IMG/VR virus record: IMGVR_UViG_3300047472_000046
Span: 1-31,971 of that record
Reading direction: 5' to 3' (one strand)
Source of the DNA: a virus
Length of the DNA stretch: 31,971 nt
Shown here: in pieces, positions 1-6,247 of the stretch
Position numbering within the stretch: position 1 is the stretch's first letter
Layout: each line of letters opens with the position of its first letter
The notes under the pieces: generated by a model
What the model was told of the DNA's origin: nothing
Databases searched by the model: none
Seen by the model: only the letters and a program-made list of their open reading frames with translations
Program-made: the position numbers and the translations under genes

Positions 1-1
1 A

Positions 2-145
2 TCAAGGATGGCCGAATGAATCTTCGGGCCGAGCTATTGGCTTTGGTTCGGAAAAATACCAGTCCGCCGCCGTTCTGAGCAGGCCGGTGTTATTCAGGAC
101 GACGAGCGCGCCGACGAAGGCAATGGTAGCGAGAGCGTATTTCAT
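2..145 (-). CDS. Small single-pass membrane protein (47 aa)
   Basis: Starts at ATG 145 (MKYALATIAF) and stops at TGA 4-2, so it is complete. Residues about 4-22 form one hydrophobic helix, followed by a short polar tail with the proline-containing stretch EPKPIARPED. I see no lipobox. It begins two bases after the stop of the neighbouring 35-residue membrane peptide, and no strong Shine-Dalgarno is visible, so translation is probably coupled. I do not recognise a family. Small membrane proteins like this occur in phage lysis or superinfection-exclusion loci, but nothing here decides the function. A longer reading of this frame starting near position 400 would overlap two better-supported genes and is rejected. 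Confidence 0.5.
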   Translation of the reverse strand: MKYALATIAFVGALVVLNNTGLLRTAADWYFSEPKPIARPEDSFGHP

Positions 146-147
146 GA

Positions 148-255
148 TCACCAGGGAAGCATGATGCCGGGCGCCGACCGCTTGTAGGCCCAGTAGAGCC
201 CGCCTGCGATCGCGCCGATCGTCGTCACGACGCCAAGGATGAAGCCGATCAACAT
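148..255 (-). CDS. Tiny membrane peptide (35 aa)
   Basis: The peptide MLIGFILGVV...PGIMLPW starts at ATG 255 and stops at TGA 150-148. The ATG overlaps the TGA of the upstream gene (TGATG), a typical coupling arrangement. Residues about 2-24 are a hydrophobic, Gly-rich transmembrane helix, followed by a short basic segment (YKRS) and a hydrophobic end. By the positive-inside rule the C terminus would face the cytoplasm. No family is recognised. It forms a mini-operon of three short genes with the inhibitor-like protein before it and the 47-residue membrane protein after it. Confidence 0.45.
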   Translation of the reverse strand: MLIGFILGVVTTIGAIAGGLYWAYKRSAPGIMLPW

Positions 256-467
256 CAGCCGACCGTGAAGCGGACGACGTGCGAGCCGTCGTCGACCCAG
301 ACGTTGAGCCGGTTCGGGTTGACGTCGATGTTGCTGGAGATGCCGTTGGCGGGATCGAGCACGTTGACCGAGAGGTGATGCCCGTGCGCGACGACCGCAA
401 TGGTGTCGACGCAGTCGATGAGCTGGCGACCGATGAAGGGCTTATAGAGACGAAGATCCTGGGCCAT
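255..467 (-). CDS. Small protein resembling peptidase inhibitor family I78 (70 aa)
   Basis: ATG 467 is preceded by AGAGGA at a good Shine-Dalgarno distance. The C-terminal half reads D-x-N-P-N-R-L-N-V-x-V-D-D-G-x-x-V-V-R-F-x-x-G. This closely follows the hallmark end of the I78 (potato-inhibitor-like) family, which typically has D-x-R-x-x-R-L-N-x-x-x-D-x-x-G-x-I-x-R-x-x-C-G. The earlier F-I-G-R-Q-L segment matches the family's L-x-G-K region, and the length fits. The terminal Cys-Gly of many members is replaced by Val-Gly, and no signal peptide is visible, so it is probably cytoplasmic. The target, possibly a host or phage serine protease, is inference. Confidence 0.5.
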   Translation of the reverse strand: MAQDLRLYKPFIGRQLIDCVDTIAVVAHGHHLSVNVLDPANGISSNIDVNPNRLNVWVDDGSHVVRFTVG

Positions 468-563
468 GCTTCCTCTTACTGGTTAGGCAAGGGAGGACGA
501 GGCTTGCTGACCATCTCGCCTTTGCAGCCACGCGCCTCCCGACGCGAGCCCCCTATTTGAACT

Positions 564-640
564 TGGTTGCGGGAGCGGGATTTGAACCCGCGACCTCCTG
601 GTTATGAGCCAGGCGCGCTACCGGACTGCGCCATCCCGCG
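564..640 (-). tRNA. tRNA-Met (CAU), initiator-like, with encoded CCA
   Basis: The complement folds into a complete 77-base cloverleaf: acceptor CGCGGGA/TCCCGCA, D stem GCGC/GCGC, anticodon stem CCTGG/CCAGG with loop CTCATAA, T stem GCGGG/CCCGC with loop TTCAAAT, discriminator A and an encoded CCA. The anticodon CAT lies at 606-604. The first acceptor pair is a C1-A72 mismatch, the hallmark of bacterial initiator tRNA, and the anticodon loop matches initiator tRNA. The stem has two of the usual three G-C pairs (29-41 is U-A), and pair 11-24 is C-G as in elongators. It lies 7 bases after the stop of the structural gene at 648 and is probably processed from that transcript. Confidence 0.92.
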
Positions 641-647
641 TTGATCG

Positions 648-1331
648 TTAGGCGATGGTGACGCTCGAGTTCACCAGCACGACCCACTGCGCGCCGAGCC
701 ACTTCAACTTGATGAAGTCGCCGGCGGTGTCGAAGGTCAGCGAGGTGCCGCCCTGGAACACGCCCGACACGACGGCATTGGCGCCGGTGCCCTTCGTCGC
801 GAAATAGAGCGTGGTCTCCTGGGCCTCTTCGCCATTCGGCAGAGCGAAGCTCATGGCCGCACCCGCGGTCGTGACGAGCGCGTAGGTCTCAGCGTCGAGC
901 TTGATCGACTCGATGCCGGCGCCGCCGGTCAGGGTTGCAGCCGAAACGGTCGCAGTCGCGCAGGCCTCAGCCAGGGTGAAGGCGTTGCCAGCGTAGTCCT
1001 TGGTGTCATAGGTCACCGACAGGCCGGTGCCGGCCGCGTTCGCGTAGGTCGCGACGCTGACCTTGGGGTCGACCGAGGCATTGAGGACGGCCGCGAGCGC
1101 ATCGATCGACAGCGTCAACGACGCGCCGATGTTGAACTGGTTGCCGGCCGCGCCGGACGCCTTGGCCGTGAACACGACACCGTTGATGGTGAAGGTGTCG
1201 TTCGCCACGGGCTGGCCCGTGAAGTTGATCGCGCCAGTCGCCACGCGGGCGCCGGTCAGCTTGTGGGACACGCGCTTGCCGGCCGCGATGGCCGCTTCAC
1301 GGGAACCCGGATGAGTTTGACTACGAAGCAT
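648..1331 (-). CDS. Putative virion structural protein (227 aa)
   Basis: ATG 1331 (MLRSQTHPGS) is preceded by GGAGGG eight bases upstream. An in-frame GTG further upstream at 1379 would place the start above the TAAGTCA repeat and has no Shine-Dalgarno, so it is rejected. After a basic N-terminal segment, the protein is Ala/Gly/Thr-rich and beta-predicted, with a D-T-F-T-I-N-G-V-V-F-T-A motif often seen in phage head-decoration or fibre proteins. The C terminus has the pattern F-I-K-L-K-W-L-G-A-Q-W-V-V. No enzyme motif is visible. It forms its own transcription unit behind inverted repeat site 1 and a terminator, and the tRNA follows. The exact structural role is unknown. Confidence 0.6.
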   Translation of the reverse strand: MLRSQTHPGSREAAIAAGKRVSHKLTGARVATGAINFTGQPVANDTFTINGVVFTAKASGAAGNQFNIGASLTLSIDALAAVLNASVDPKVSVATYANAAGTGLSVTYDTKDYAGNAFTLAEACATATVSAATLTGGAGIESIKLDAETYALVTTAGAAMSFALPNGEEAQETTLYFATKGTGANAVVSGVFQGGTSLTFDTAGDFIKLKWLGAQWVVLVNSSVTIA

Positions 1332-1356
1332 TTTTGGCCCTCCAAGCCGGTTTGTG

Positions 1357-1374
1357 TAAGTCAGTATTGACTCT
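1357..1374 (-). promoter_or_regulatory. TAAGTCA inverted repeat, site 1 (putative operator/promoter)
   Basis: The plus strand reads TAAGTCA-GTAT-TGACTCT: one perfect arm and one diverged arm around a 4-base spacer. The near edge is 25 bases from the start codon at 1331. The arm nearest the promoter side is degenerate, and a -10-like GCTAGAGT overlaps it rather than sitting one base away as at sites 5-10. A rho-independent terminator lies immediately upstream, which supports this as the start of a new transcript. Confidence 0.65.
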
Positions 1375-1390
1375 AGCACAAGCCCAAAGA

Positions 1391-1428
1391 AATAAAAAGG
1401 GGCGGGCCATTAAGTGGCGACCCGCCCC
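1391..1428 (-). terminator. Rho-independent terminator after the ligase operon
   Basis: On the minus strand a perfect 8-bp stem, GGGGCGGG/CCCGCCCC (1428-1421 and 1406-1399), encloses a 14-base loop. It is followed directly by TTTTTATT (1398-1391). This is a canonical intrinsic terminator for leftward transcripts. It ends the replication/ligase transcription unit about 100 bases after the ligase stop and insulates the next promoter (site 1). Confidence 0.8.
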
Positions 1429-1481
1429 GAGCACAACAGAGGAGAAACACGACTTAACCCAGTCGCCGGGGTAATTTAGTT

Positions 1482-1519
1482 GCGCGAAATAGGTAAGTCA
1501 ATGCTTACTTATTGCGCGC
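1482..1519 (-). promoter_or_regulatory. Extended hairpin containing TAAGTCA inverted repeat, site 2
   Basis: Positions 1482-1497 and 1504-1519 form a 16-bp inverted repeat with two mismatches and a 6-base loop (TCAATG). Inside it lies a variant of the phage-wide repeat, TAAGTCA-ATGC-TTACTTA, at 1494-1511. It starts 8 bases after the ligase stop codon and, unlike the other nine copies, has no gene start just downstream and no -10-like sequence next to it. No T-run follows, so it is not a classical intrinsic terminator. It could be an orphan operator, an mRNA 3'-end stabiliser, or a roadblock site. Confidence 0.5.
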
Positions 1520-1526
1520 CCCTATT

Positions 1527-2639
1527 TTAATCCACCCTCCCCTCGGCCCCGTGGAAGTCGATCGCGACCGGGAAGCGGAGCGAGCCGTCGGGCGTGCGGC
1601 CGAAGTGCCGGATCGTCGCCAGCTTGTAGCGGTCGGCCTGGGCCAGGAGCTTCTTGGCGAAGTCCTGGGTGCCGCGCATGCCGGCGCCGACCTCGCCCTC
1701 GGGCGCTTCCGGAATGTCCAGGACGACGCGCTTGGCGTAGCCGGCCCAGTTACCGTTGCCCTCCTCGATCCGCTTGATCGGGAATTCCTCGGTGATGAAC
1801 TCCTTGCGCTTGAGCAGGCTCTTGGAGCGGGCGTCGAAGTCGTAGGGCGCGTCCAGGCGCACCATCTGGCCTTCGTAACCCTGCTGCGTGTATTCGCCGT
1901 TCAGATGATCAAGCAGCGCCTGAGTGCCGATGTGAGACGTCGTCACCGGCACCAGAGGCTCACAGAGCTCGAACTCCGAAAAGACCTTCATCAAGTCTGC
2001 GTTGCGCTCCTTGAATGGCTTCTCGCTCGGCAGATCGTAGACGTGATACTGGATCAGCTTTGCGGCCTCGGCCTTCTGGGCGTCGGTCGGCTTCTGCTTG
2101 CGGACCACCGAGACGATCTTGTTGAAATCGTCCTTCAGGTCGTGGTTGTAGAACTCGCCGTCCAGGATCAGGTCCGGATACTTCGCGAACACCGGCGCCA
2201 GGGCCGCGAGGATGTGGTCGCAATTGTAGTGCGGCTGGAGCTCGCGCGAGAACGCGCCGTGCCGGGAGATCACGGCGCGGATGCCGTCGAGCTTCGGCTG
2301 CGAGAACACTGGGAAGGCAAGCGGCTTCTTGAGCTTGCCGTAGTCGTGGGCGAGCATCGGGCCAACACCGACACTGTCGAGCTCGGCGATCGTCATGCGG
2401 TATTCGCGCTTGAGCTTCTTGCCACGCTCGGCCTGCGCCTCAATGACCGCTTGGGAATCGCGCGAGGTTTCGTTGGCGCGGCCGACGTTCTTGGCCTCGC
2501 ATTTCGTCCAGCCGGTGGTGACGAGCGCCCCGCCCTGCACGCCGGCGATGGTGCGATAGCTGTCGCCCTGGACCTCGTATTGCCAGGTGCGGATCTTGCC
2601 GCTGGTGTCGCGCTTGTAGATCGGATCGGAAATGCTCAA
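1527..2639 (-). CDS. ATP-dependent DNA ligase (370 aa)
   Basis: Seals nicks in DNA through an enzyme-adenylate intermediate. Motif I, K-L-D-G-I-R, places the AMP-accepting lysine at residue 116. D-G-E-F-Y fits motif III, Y-E-G-Q-M-V-R motif IV and L-L-K-R-K-E-F motif V. Residues 1-85 are an N-terminal extension (W-Q-Y-E-V, G-W-T, K-N-V-G-R-A-N-E-T) that I take as a phage-ligase DNA-binding or WGR-like region. The start is probably TTG 2639: it overlaps the upstream TGA and has GGAGG seven bases before it. The frame stays open further upstream but then overlaps a well-supported gene. It is the last gene of the replication operon. Phage ligases commonly join lagging-strand fragments. Confidence 0.88.
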   Translation of the reverse strand: MSISDPIYKRDTSGKIRTWQYEVQGDSYRTIAGVQGGALVTTGWTKCEAKNVGRANETSRDSQAVIEAQAERGKKLKREYRMTIAELDSVGVGPMLAHDYGKLKKPLAFPVFSQPKLDGIRAVISRHGAFSRELQPHYNCDHILAALAPVFAKYPDLILDGEFYNHDLKDDFNKIVSVVRKQKPTDAQKAEAAKLIQYHVYDLPSEKPFKERNADLMKVFSEFELCEPLVPVTTSHIGTQALLDHLNGEYTQQGYEGQMVRLDAPYDFDARSKSLLKRKEFITEEFPIKRIEEGNGNWAGYAKRVVLDIPEAPEGEVGAGMRGTQDFAKKLLAQADRYKLATIRHFGRTPDGSLRFPVAIDFHGAEGRVD

Positions 2640-3184
2640 GACTGGTCCTCCATTGCTGCGTTGACTGCTGCGCTCATATCGCCCGACTGGGCGGCCTTCA
2701 TGAGTTCGGATGCGTCGGTCGACGCCGGCGCGGCCGCGGGCTTCTCGACGTTGTCGAGCTCCATCGCGCGCGCCTTGACGATGCGCGGTTGCTTGCTGGC
2801 CTTGCCGACGTAGTTTCTGGCGTTCTCGTTGTGCTCGACCAGGTATTTCTGCTCGGCTGCCGAGAGCGCGAAGCTGTTCAGCATCTTGTCGGTGATGAGA
2901 ATCTTGCCGGTCGCGTCCAGGAGATCCGCATCGAAGCTGCGCTCCTTCGGCTCGGCCGAGTGATATTCGTCGCTGCCATCGCGAACCATGCGCTTGACCA
3001 GACGGTCGATCGGGCACTTACCGCAGTGCATCGCAGCCTGACACCCGATGCGCTTGTCGGTCGGGCCATCGCCGCGCCAGACCAGGTCGCGGAGAATGAA
3101 GCAGGCGGCGATCCGGCTCTTGGTCGGAAACACCGGACAGTTGATGACGAGCTGGTTGTCGTGCTGTAGCGTCTTGTTGATCAT
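2636..3184 (-). CDS. Cys-rich protein of unknown function (182 aa)
   Basis: ATG 3184 (MINKTLQHDN) overlaps the upstream stop (ATGA) and has GGGGGA before it; an in-frame TTG at 3190 is less likely. The N-terminal third has five cysteines at about residues 16, 28, 48, 54 and 57, the last three as C-x5-C-x2-C, which suggests a zinc-binding or structural metal site. The middle is charged, and residues 130-182 are Ala/Ser/Pro-rich and likely flexible. It lies between a WGR-like protein and DNA ligase, with a 4-base overlap onto the ligase start, so a DNA-metabolism role is plausible by context only. I do not recognise a family. Confidence 0.6.
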   Translation of the reverse strand: MINKTLQHDNQLVINCPVFPTKSRIAACFILRDLVWRGDGPTDKRIGCQAAMHCGKCPIDRLVKRMVRDGSDEYHSAEPKERSFDADLLDATGKILITDKMLNSFALSAAEQKYLVEHNENARNYVGKASKQPRIVKARAMELDNVEKPAAAPASTDASELMKAAQSGDMSAAVNAAMEDQS

Positions 3185-3684
3185 CCCCAAATCCCCCAGT
3201 TTGAATTTTCAGCGACACGGTCTTCGATCGGCTCCGGCGGTTCGGGCACCTCGGCGACGAGTTTGCGCGCGCGCTCCGAATAGCGACCCGCCCCCTCATC
3301 CCATTGAGCCTCGTGCTGCCCGTCCTTCATGCCGCTCGTATCGACACCAGGCAGGAGCTCGGCCCATTTCGGGCCTCCGATCGCGTTGATGAGCTGGGGA
3401 CCGAGCGCCTTGCGAAGCTGAGCCTCGTCGAAGACGTCCTTGGTGCTGTCGATAAAGTGGGTGCTGTATTCACCCTGGAGCTTTTCGCGATGTTTCTTGT
3501 TGTAGGCGGTGCGAGCCTCTTCGGCGTCGGCATAGTGCTCGCAGAACCAGCCGTTGCCCCACTGGGACTTCTTGGCCCAACGGTTGATGTAAAGCGCGCG
3601 GCCATCGGCAGTCGTGATCAGGATCAGATGGTAATCCTTCGTGACCGCGCGACCCGACTGTTTGACGATCGTCATGGGGAACAT
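3181..3684 (-). CDS. WGR-like domain protein (167 aa)
   Basis: ATG 3684 (MFPMTIVKQS) follows an AGAGAGAG Shine-Dalgarno about 8 bases upstream. A GTG at 3735 in the same frame lacks one, and ATG 3675 is an alternative. Residues about 15-75 resemble a WGR fold: a beta-rich Y-H-L-I-L-I segment, then R-W-A-K-K-S-Q-W-G in place of the usual R-W-G-R-x-G, then E-E-A-R-T-A-Y-N-K-K-x-R-E-K. WGR domains bind DNA ends and nicks in PARPs and related proteins. The C-terminal half is polar and ends in an acidic, proline-rich tail. It is the first gene behind inverted repeat site 3 and is coupled to the Cys-rich gene and ligase. The assignment is by motif reading only. Confidence 0.6.
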   Translation of the reverse strand: MFPMTIVKQSGRAVTKDYHLILITTADGRALYINRWAKKSQWGNGWFCEHYADAEEARTAYNKKHREKLQGEYSTHFIDSTKDVFDEAQLRKALGPQLINAIGGPKWAELLPGVDTSGMKDGQHEAQWDEGAGRYSERARKLVAEVPEPPEPIEDRVAENSNWGIWG

Positions 3685-3759
3685 GACCGAAACTCTCTCT
3701 GTGCTGTTGTGCGCTTTCGCGCTGCTCTTGATCACATATAGCGTTTTAGTTCAGGATTG

Positions 3760-3777
3760 TAAGTCAAAACTGACTGG
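3760..3777 (-). promoter_or_regulatory. TAAGTCA inverted repeat, site 3
   Basis: The plus strand reads TAAGTCA-AAAC-TGACTGG. The left arm is perfect and the right arm matches in five of seven positions. It occupies the 98-base gap between the primase stop (3783) and the WGR-like gene start (3684), 75 bases from that start, the longest distance of the set. There is no good -10 hexamer one base upstream. A TACAAT sequence lies at the downstream edge of the repeat in the transcription direction and could serve instead. Confidence 0.6.
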
Positions 3778-3782
3778 AACGA

Positions 3783-4895
3783 TCAGGCAGCTTTGAACGG
3801 GTTTTGCAGCATCCATTTGATGTGCTGGGTCTGGCTATAGGGAACCCGCTCCCAGAACGCACGCCGGACGACGTCTCCCGTGACCTCGTTCGGGTCGCGA
3901 TCGGCCGGCAACAGGGCGATGTAGGCCTTGAGCCCGATCCGGATCAGCAGCTTCGCCGCCTCGCAGGCCGCGAGCAGCGCCTTGTGCTCACCGTCCCACA
4001 TGATCGTCACCTCCTCGAGCCCTTGGCTCTTGAGGGTTCGGAAGCGGGAGAGCTGGTCGTTGCCGTCGGTATGACCGAAGGATAGGTGCTTGCCGAACGA
4101 GCCGACGGGCACCACGTCGCGCAAGGCGACTTCCTCGTCGAAGGCCTTCTTCATGGCGAAGACGTCGAAGCCGCCCTCGCCCATGGCCACGCGCCTGGCC
4201 CGCTGCACCGATTGCCCGTTCAGGAGATATCGACCCGTTCCTGGCAGACCTTTCGGGAAAAGGTATTTGCGACCACCGTCCTCGCCGGTGATGTCGCGAC
4301 CCTGGAAGGTGACGAACTCGCCGTCGAGATCGTAGACCGGGATGATGACGCGGCCGTCGAACTTCTGGTAGCCAGGCGTGCCGTCTTCCTTGGTGTAATT
4401 CCACCAGCCCTTCTCACAGAAGCGCAGATGGAAGAACTTGGCGAACTCGCCGCCGATGCCGCGGTCCTCGAGGTATTGCAGATTGCAGCCCTCGGGGGTC
4501 GGCAGTTCGAATGAATTGGGGAACTTGGCCGTTTCATAGGCGACGGCGACCTGGACGGTCTGCTTCGGGCGCCAGCCCTGCTCCTTGATGCAGTCCGTGG
4601 CGTGCTCGAAGGTCGCGCGCCAGGACTTGCGATCGTCCGGATCGTTGCCGAGGTAAAGGTGCATGAACTTGAGCTTGTTGAAGCCCGCGTTGCACACGAA
4701 GCAGTTGCCGATGCCGCTCTCGGCATTTAGATAGACGCGCCAGCGCGAATCGCCGCACGCCGGGCAATCCTTGACGTTGAGCTGCATGCCGCTCGAGCCG
4801 CGACCCAGCTTGTGGGCGATGCTCTCGCGATCCATCCAGTATTCCAGGTCGAGAGTCTCGACCAGCTCGTCCTTGTCAACGCGAGCGTGCATCAT
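3783..4895 (-). CDS. DnaG/T7-type DNA primase with zinc finger and Toprim domain (370 aa)
   Basis: Makes RNA primers for phage DNA replication. A zinc-finger pattern C-x2-C-x17-C-x2-C (Cys 44, 47, 65, 68) is followed by a core with G-R-V-I-I-P-V-Y-D and T-F-Q-G-R-D-I-T-G, typical of phage primases. A Toprim domain then gives G-E-G-G-F-D (Glu240, Asp244) and M-W-D-G-E (Asp301). The C terminus carries no helicase domain; the helicase is the separate gene just upstream, with a 4-base overlap. ATG 4895 overlaps the helicase stop, and the next codon is also ATG, so the start could be one residue later. An open frame to 5000 would overlap the helicase further and is rejected. Confidence 0.88.
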   Translation of the reverse strand: MMHARVDKDELVETLDLEYWMDRESIAHKLGRGSSGMQLNVKDCPACGDSRWRVYLNAESGIGNCFVCNAGFNKLKFMHLYLGNDPDDRKSWRATFEHATDCIKEQGWRPKQTVQVAVAYETAKFPNSFELPTPEGCNLQYLEDRGIGGEFAKFFHLRFCEKGWWNYTKEDGTPGYQKFDGRVIIPVYDLDGEFVTFQGRDITGEDGGRKYLFPKGLPGTGRYLLNGQSVQRARRVAMGEGGFDVFAMKKAFDEEVALRDVVPVGSFGKHLSFGHTDGNDQLSRFRTLKSQGLEEVTIMWDGEHKALLAACEAAKLLIRIGLKAYIALLPADRDPNEVTGDVVRRAFWERVPYSQTQHIKWMLQNPFKAA

Positions 4896-6247
4896 AGAAT
4901 GCCCAGCACCTTGGTTGCGAATTTCATCTGCTCGCGCTTCTGCTGAAGGCGCAGAGTGACTTCCTTCTGGTTGCGGCTGGCCGCGAAGTGCAGCCGGCAC
5001 TCGCCGGCCGAGATTTCGGGGTCTGTCGCATTGCCCGACAACAGGAGATCGGCGATGCGGGTCTTGTTGTAGTCCTCGGCGACGTCAGTGCCCTTGGCCA
5101 CGGTGGCCTTGGCGCCCTCGCGGTTGGTCTGTGTGGCCGTCAGAACGGCTGCATTCTGCTCGAAGGCAACGTCGCGCAGGTCGATCCAGATCGACCGGCT
5201 ATCCTCACGGATCTCGCCAGTCAGCCGTTCCGGACACATGATGTCGGCATAGTCGACGATGATCAGGTCGAAGATGATGCCCTGGTCGCGATACCACTCC
5301 AGGCGCCGGCGGAGCTGGCTCGGCTTGAGCCGGCCGGAGGAATATTCTTCCATCTTGATGACGCCGCCGGCCGCCTTCGCGCGCGCCTCGGCCGCCTTGA
5401 TCTTGGCCTCGACAGCGAACGCCGAGCCGGTCAGCGCGTTCATCGCGGTGTCGGCGAAGTTGGCGTCCATACGGTCGGCGTAGATGCGGCAGGAGACTTC
5501 GCAGGTCGCGATGAAGACCTTGTAGCCGGCCATCGCGGCGCCCTTGCCGAAGTCGCCCAGCGCCATCGACTTGCCGAACTTCGCGCGACCCATGATCGCG
5601 GAGAGCTCCTTGCGACCCCATCCGCCGTGGTAGAGGTGCTTGTCGATCTCGGGCAGGCCCGTGGTGATGCCGTCGGGCTTGATCAGGCCGGTGGCCAGGG
5701 CGTTGCGGTGCTTGGTGCGGGCCTCGATCTCGGTGAAGTAGTCGTATTCGCCGCTACCCGTGACGGCGCCGACGTTCACGGCTGCCTTGATCAGTTGCTC
5801 GATCTTGGAATAGTCGCCCTTGGCCAGCAGCCCGACCGAGGACATGATCGCGCCCTCCATCGCCTTGTGCTTGGCGAAGTCGGCGACCTGGTCGATCGCA
5901 TAGTCGCGGTTGGACAGCGACGTGCCCAGCAGTGCCCCGAGGCGCGGCTTGATGTCCGGCCACATATCCTTGGGGATCTTCTTGTCGTCCTTGGCCTGCT
6001 TGATCACCCGCACCAGAGTTGCGGGATCCGGTGCCTGCTTATAGGTCCGGAAGTGGTCCTGGGTGATTTTGACGAGGACCGCGTCGATCTCGTTCTCGAA
6101 ATAGGTGGGCTCGATCAGGCCCTCGGTGCGCTGCACGAAGACGGGATCGCGGAGCGCGAGCGCCGCAATCTTCGTCTGAAACTTCTCGTCGAACTCGAAG
6201 GTCGCCTCCTCGGCGGCCTCCGGCTCTTTTTCGGCAACGTCCGACAT
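4892..6247 (-). CDS. DnaB-type replicative helicase (451 aa)
   Basis: A RecA-fold hexameric helicase that would unwind the phage fork with the adjacent primase. Residues 20-160 look like an N-terminal DnaB-type domain. Walker A is G-R-A-K-F-G-K-S (Lys226), Walker B is L-I-I-V-D-Y-A-D (Asp332), and T-A-T-Q-T-N-R-E-G near residue 370 is the sensor motif H4. The start is ATG 6247 with GGGTGG upstream, overlapping the Hfq-like gene stop (TGATG); an overlapping TTG at 6250 is possible. Inverted repeat site 4 lies 36 bases upstream, inside the end of the previous gene, so the helicase and primase may have their own promoter. Length is normal for phage DnaB-like helicases. Confidence 0.88.
   Translation of the reverse strand: MSDVAEKEPEAAEEATFEFDEKFQTKIAALALRDPVFVQRTEGLIEPTYFENEIDAVLVKITQDHFRTYKQAPDPATLVRVIKQAKDDKKIPKDMWPDIKPRLGALLGTSLSNRDYAIDQVADFAKHKAMEGAIMSSVGLLAKGDYSKIEQLIKAAVNVGAVTGSGEYDYFTEIEARTKHRNALATGLIKPDGITTGLPEIDKHLYHGGWGRKELSAIMGRAKFGKSMALGDFGKGAAMAGYKVFIATCEVSCRIYADRMDANFADTAMNALTGSAFAVEAKIKAAEARAKAAGGVIKMEEYSSGRLKPSQLRRRLEWYRDQGIIFDLIIVDYADIMCPERLTGEIREDSRSIWIDLRDVAFEQNAAVLTATQTNREGAKATVAKGTDVAEDYNKTRIADLLLSGNATDPEISAGECRLHFAASRNQKEVTLRLQQKREQMKFATKVLGIL

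Noticed and set aside
476-514. 12-codon frame beginning MVSKPRPP, upstream of the I78-like gene
   Set aside because: It has a possible Shine-Dalgarno, but it is too short and has no coding signal or recognisable leader-peptide features.
564-640. The tRNA as an attachment-site fragment of a host tRNA
   Set aside because: It is a complete 77-base cloverleaf with CCA and internal differences from typical host initiator tRNA. No integrase gene is visible nearby.
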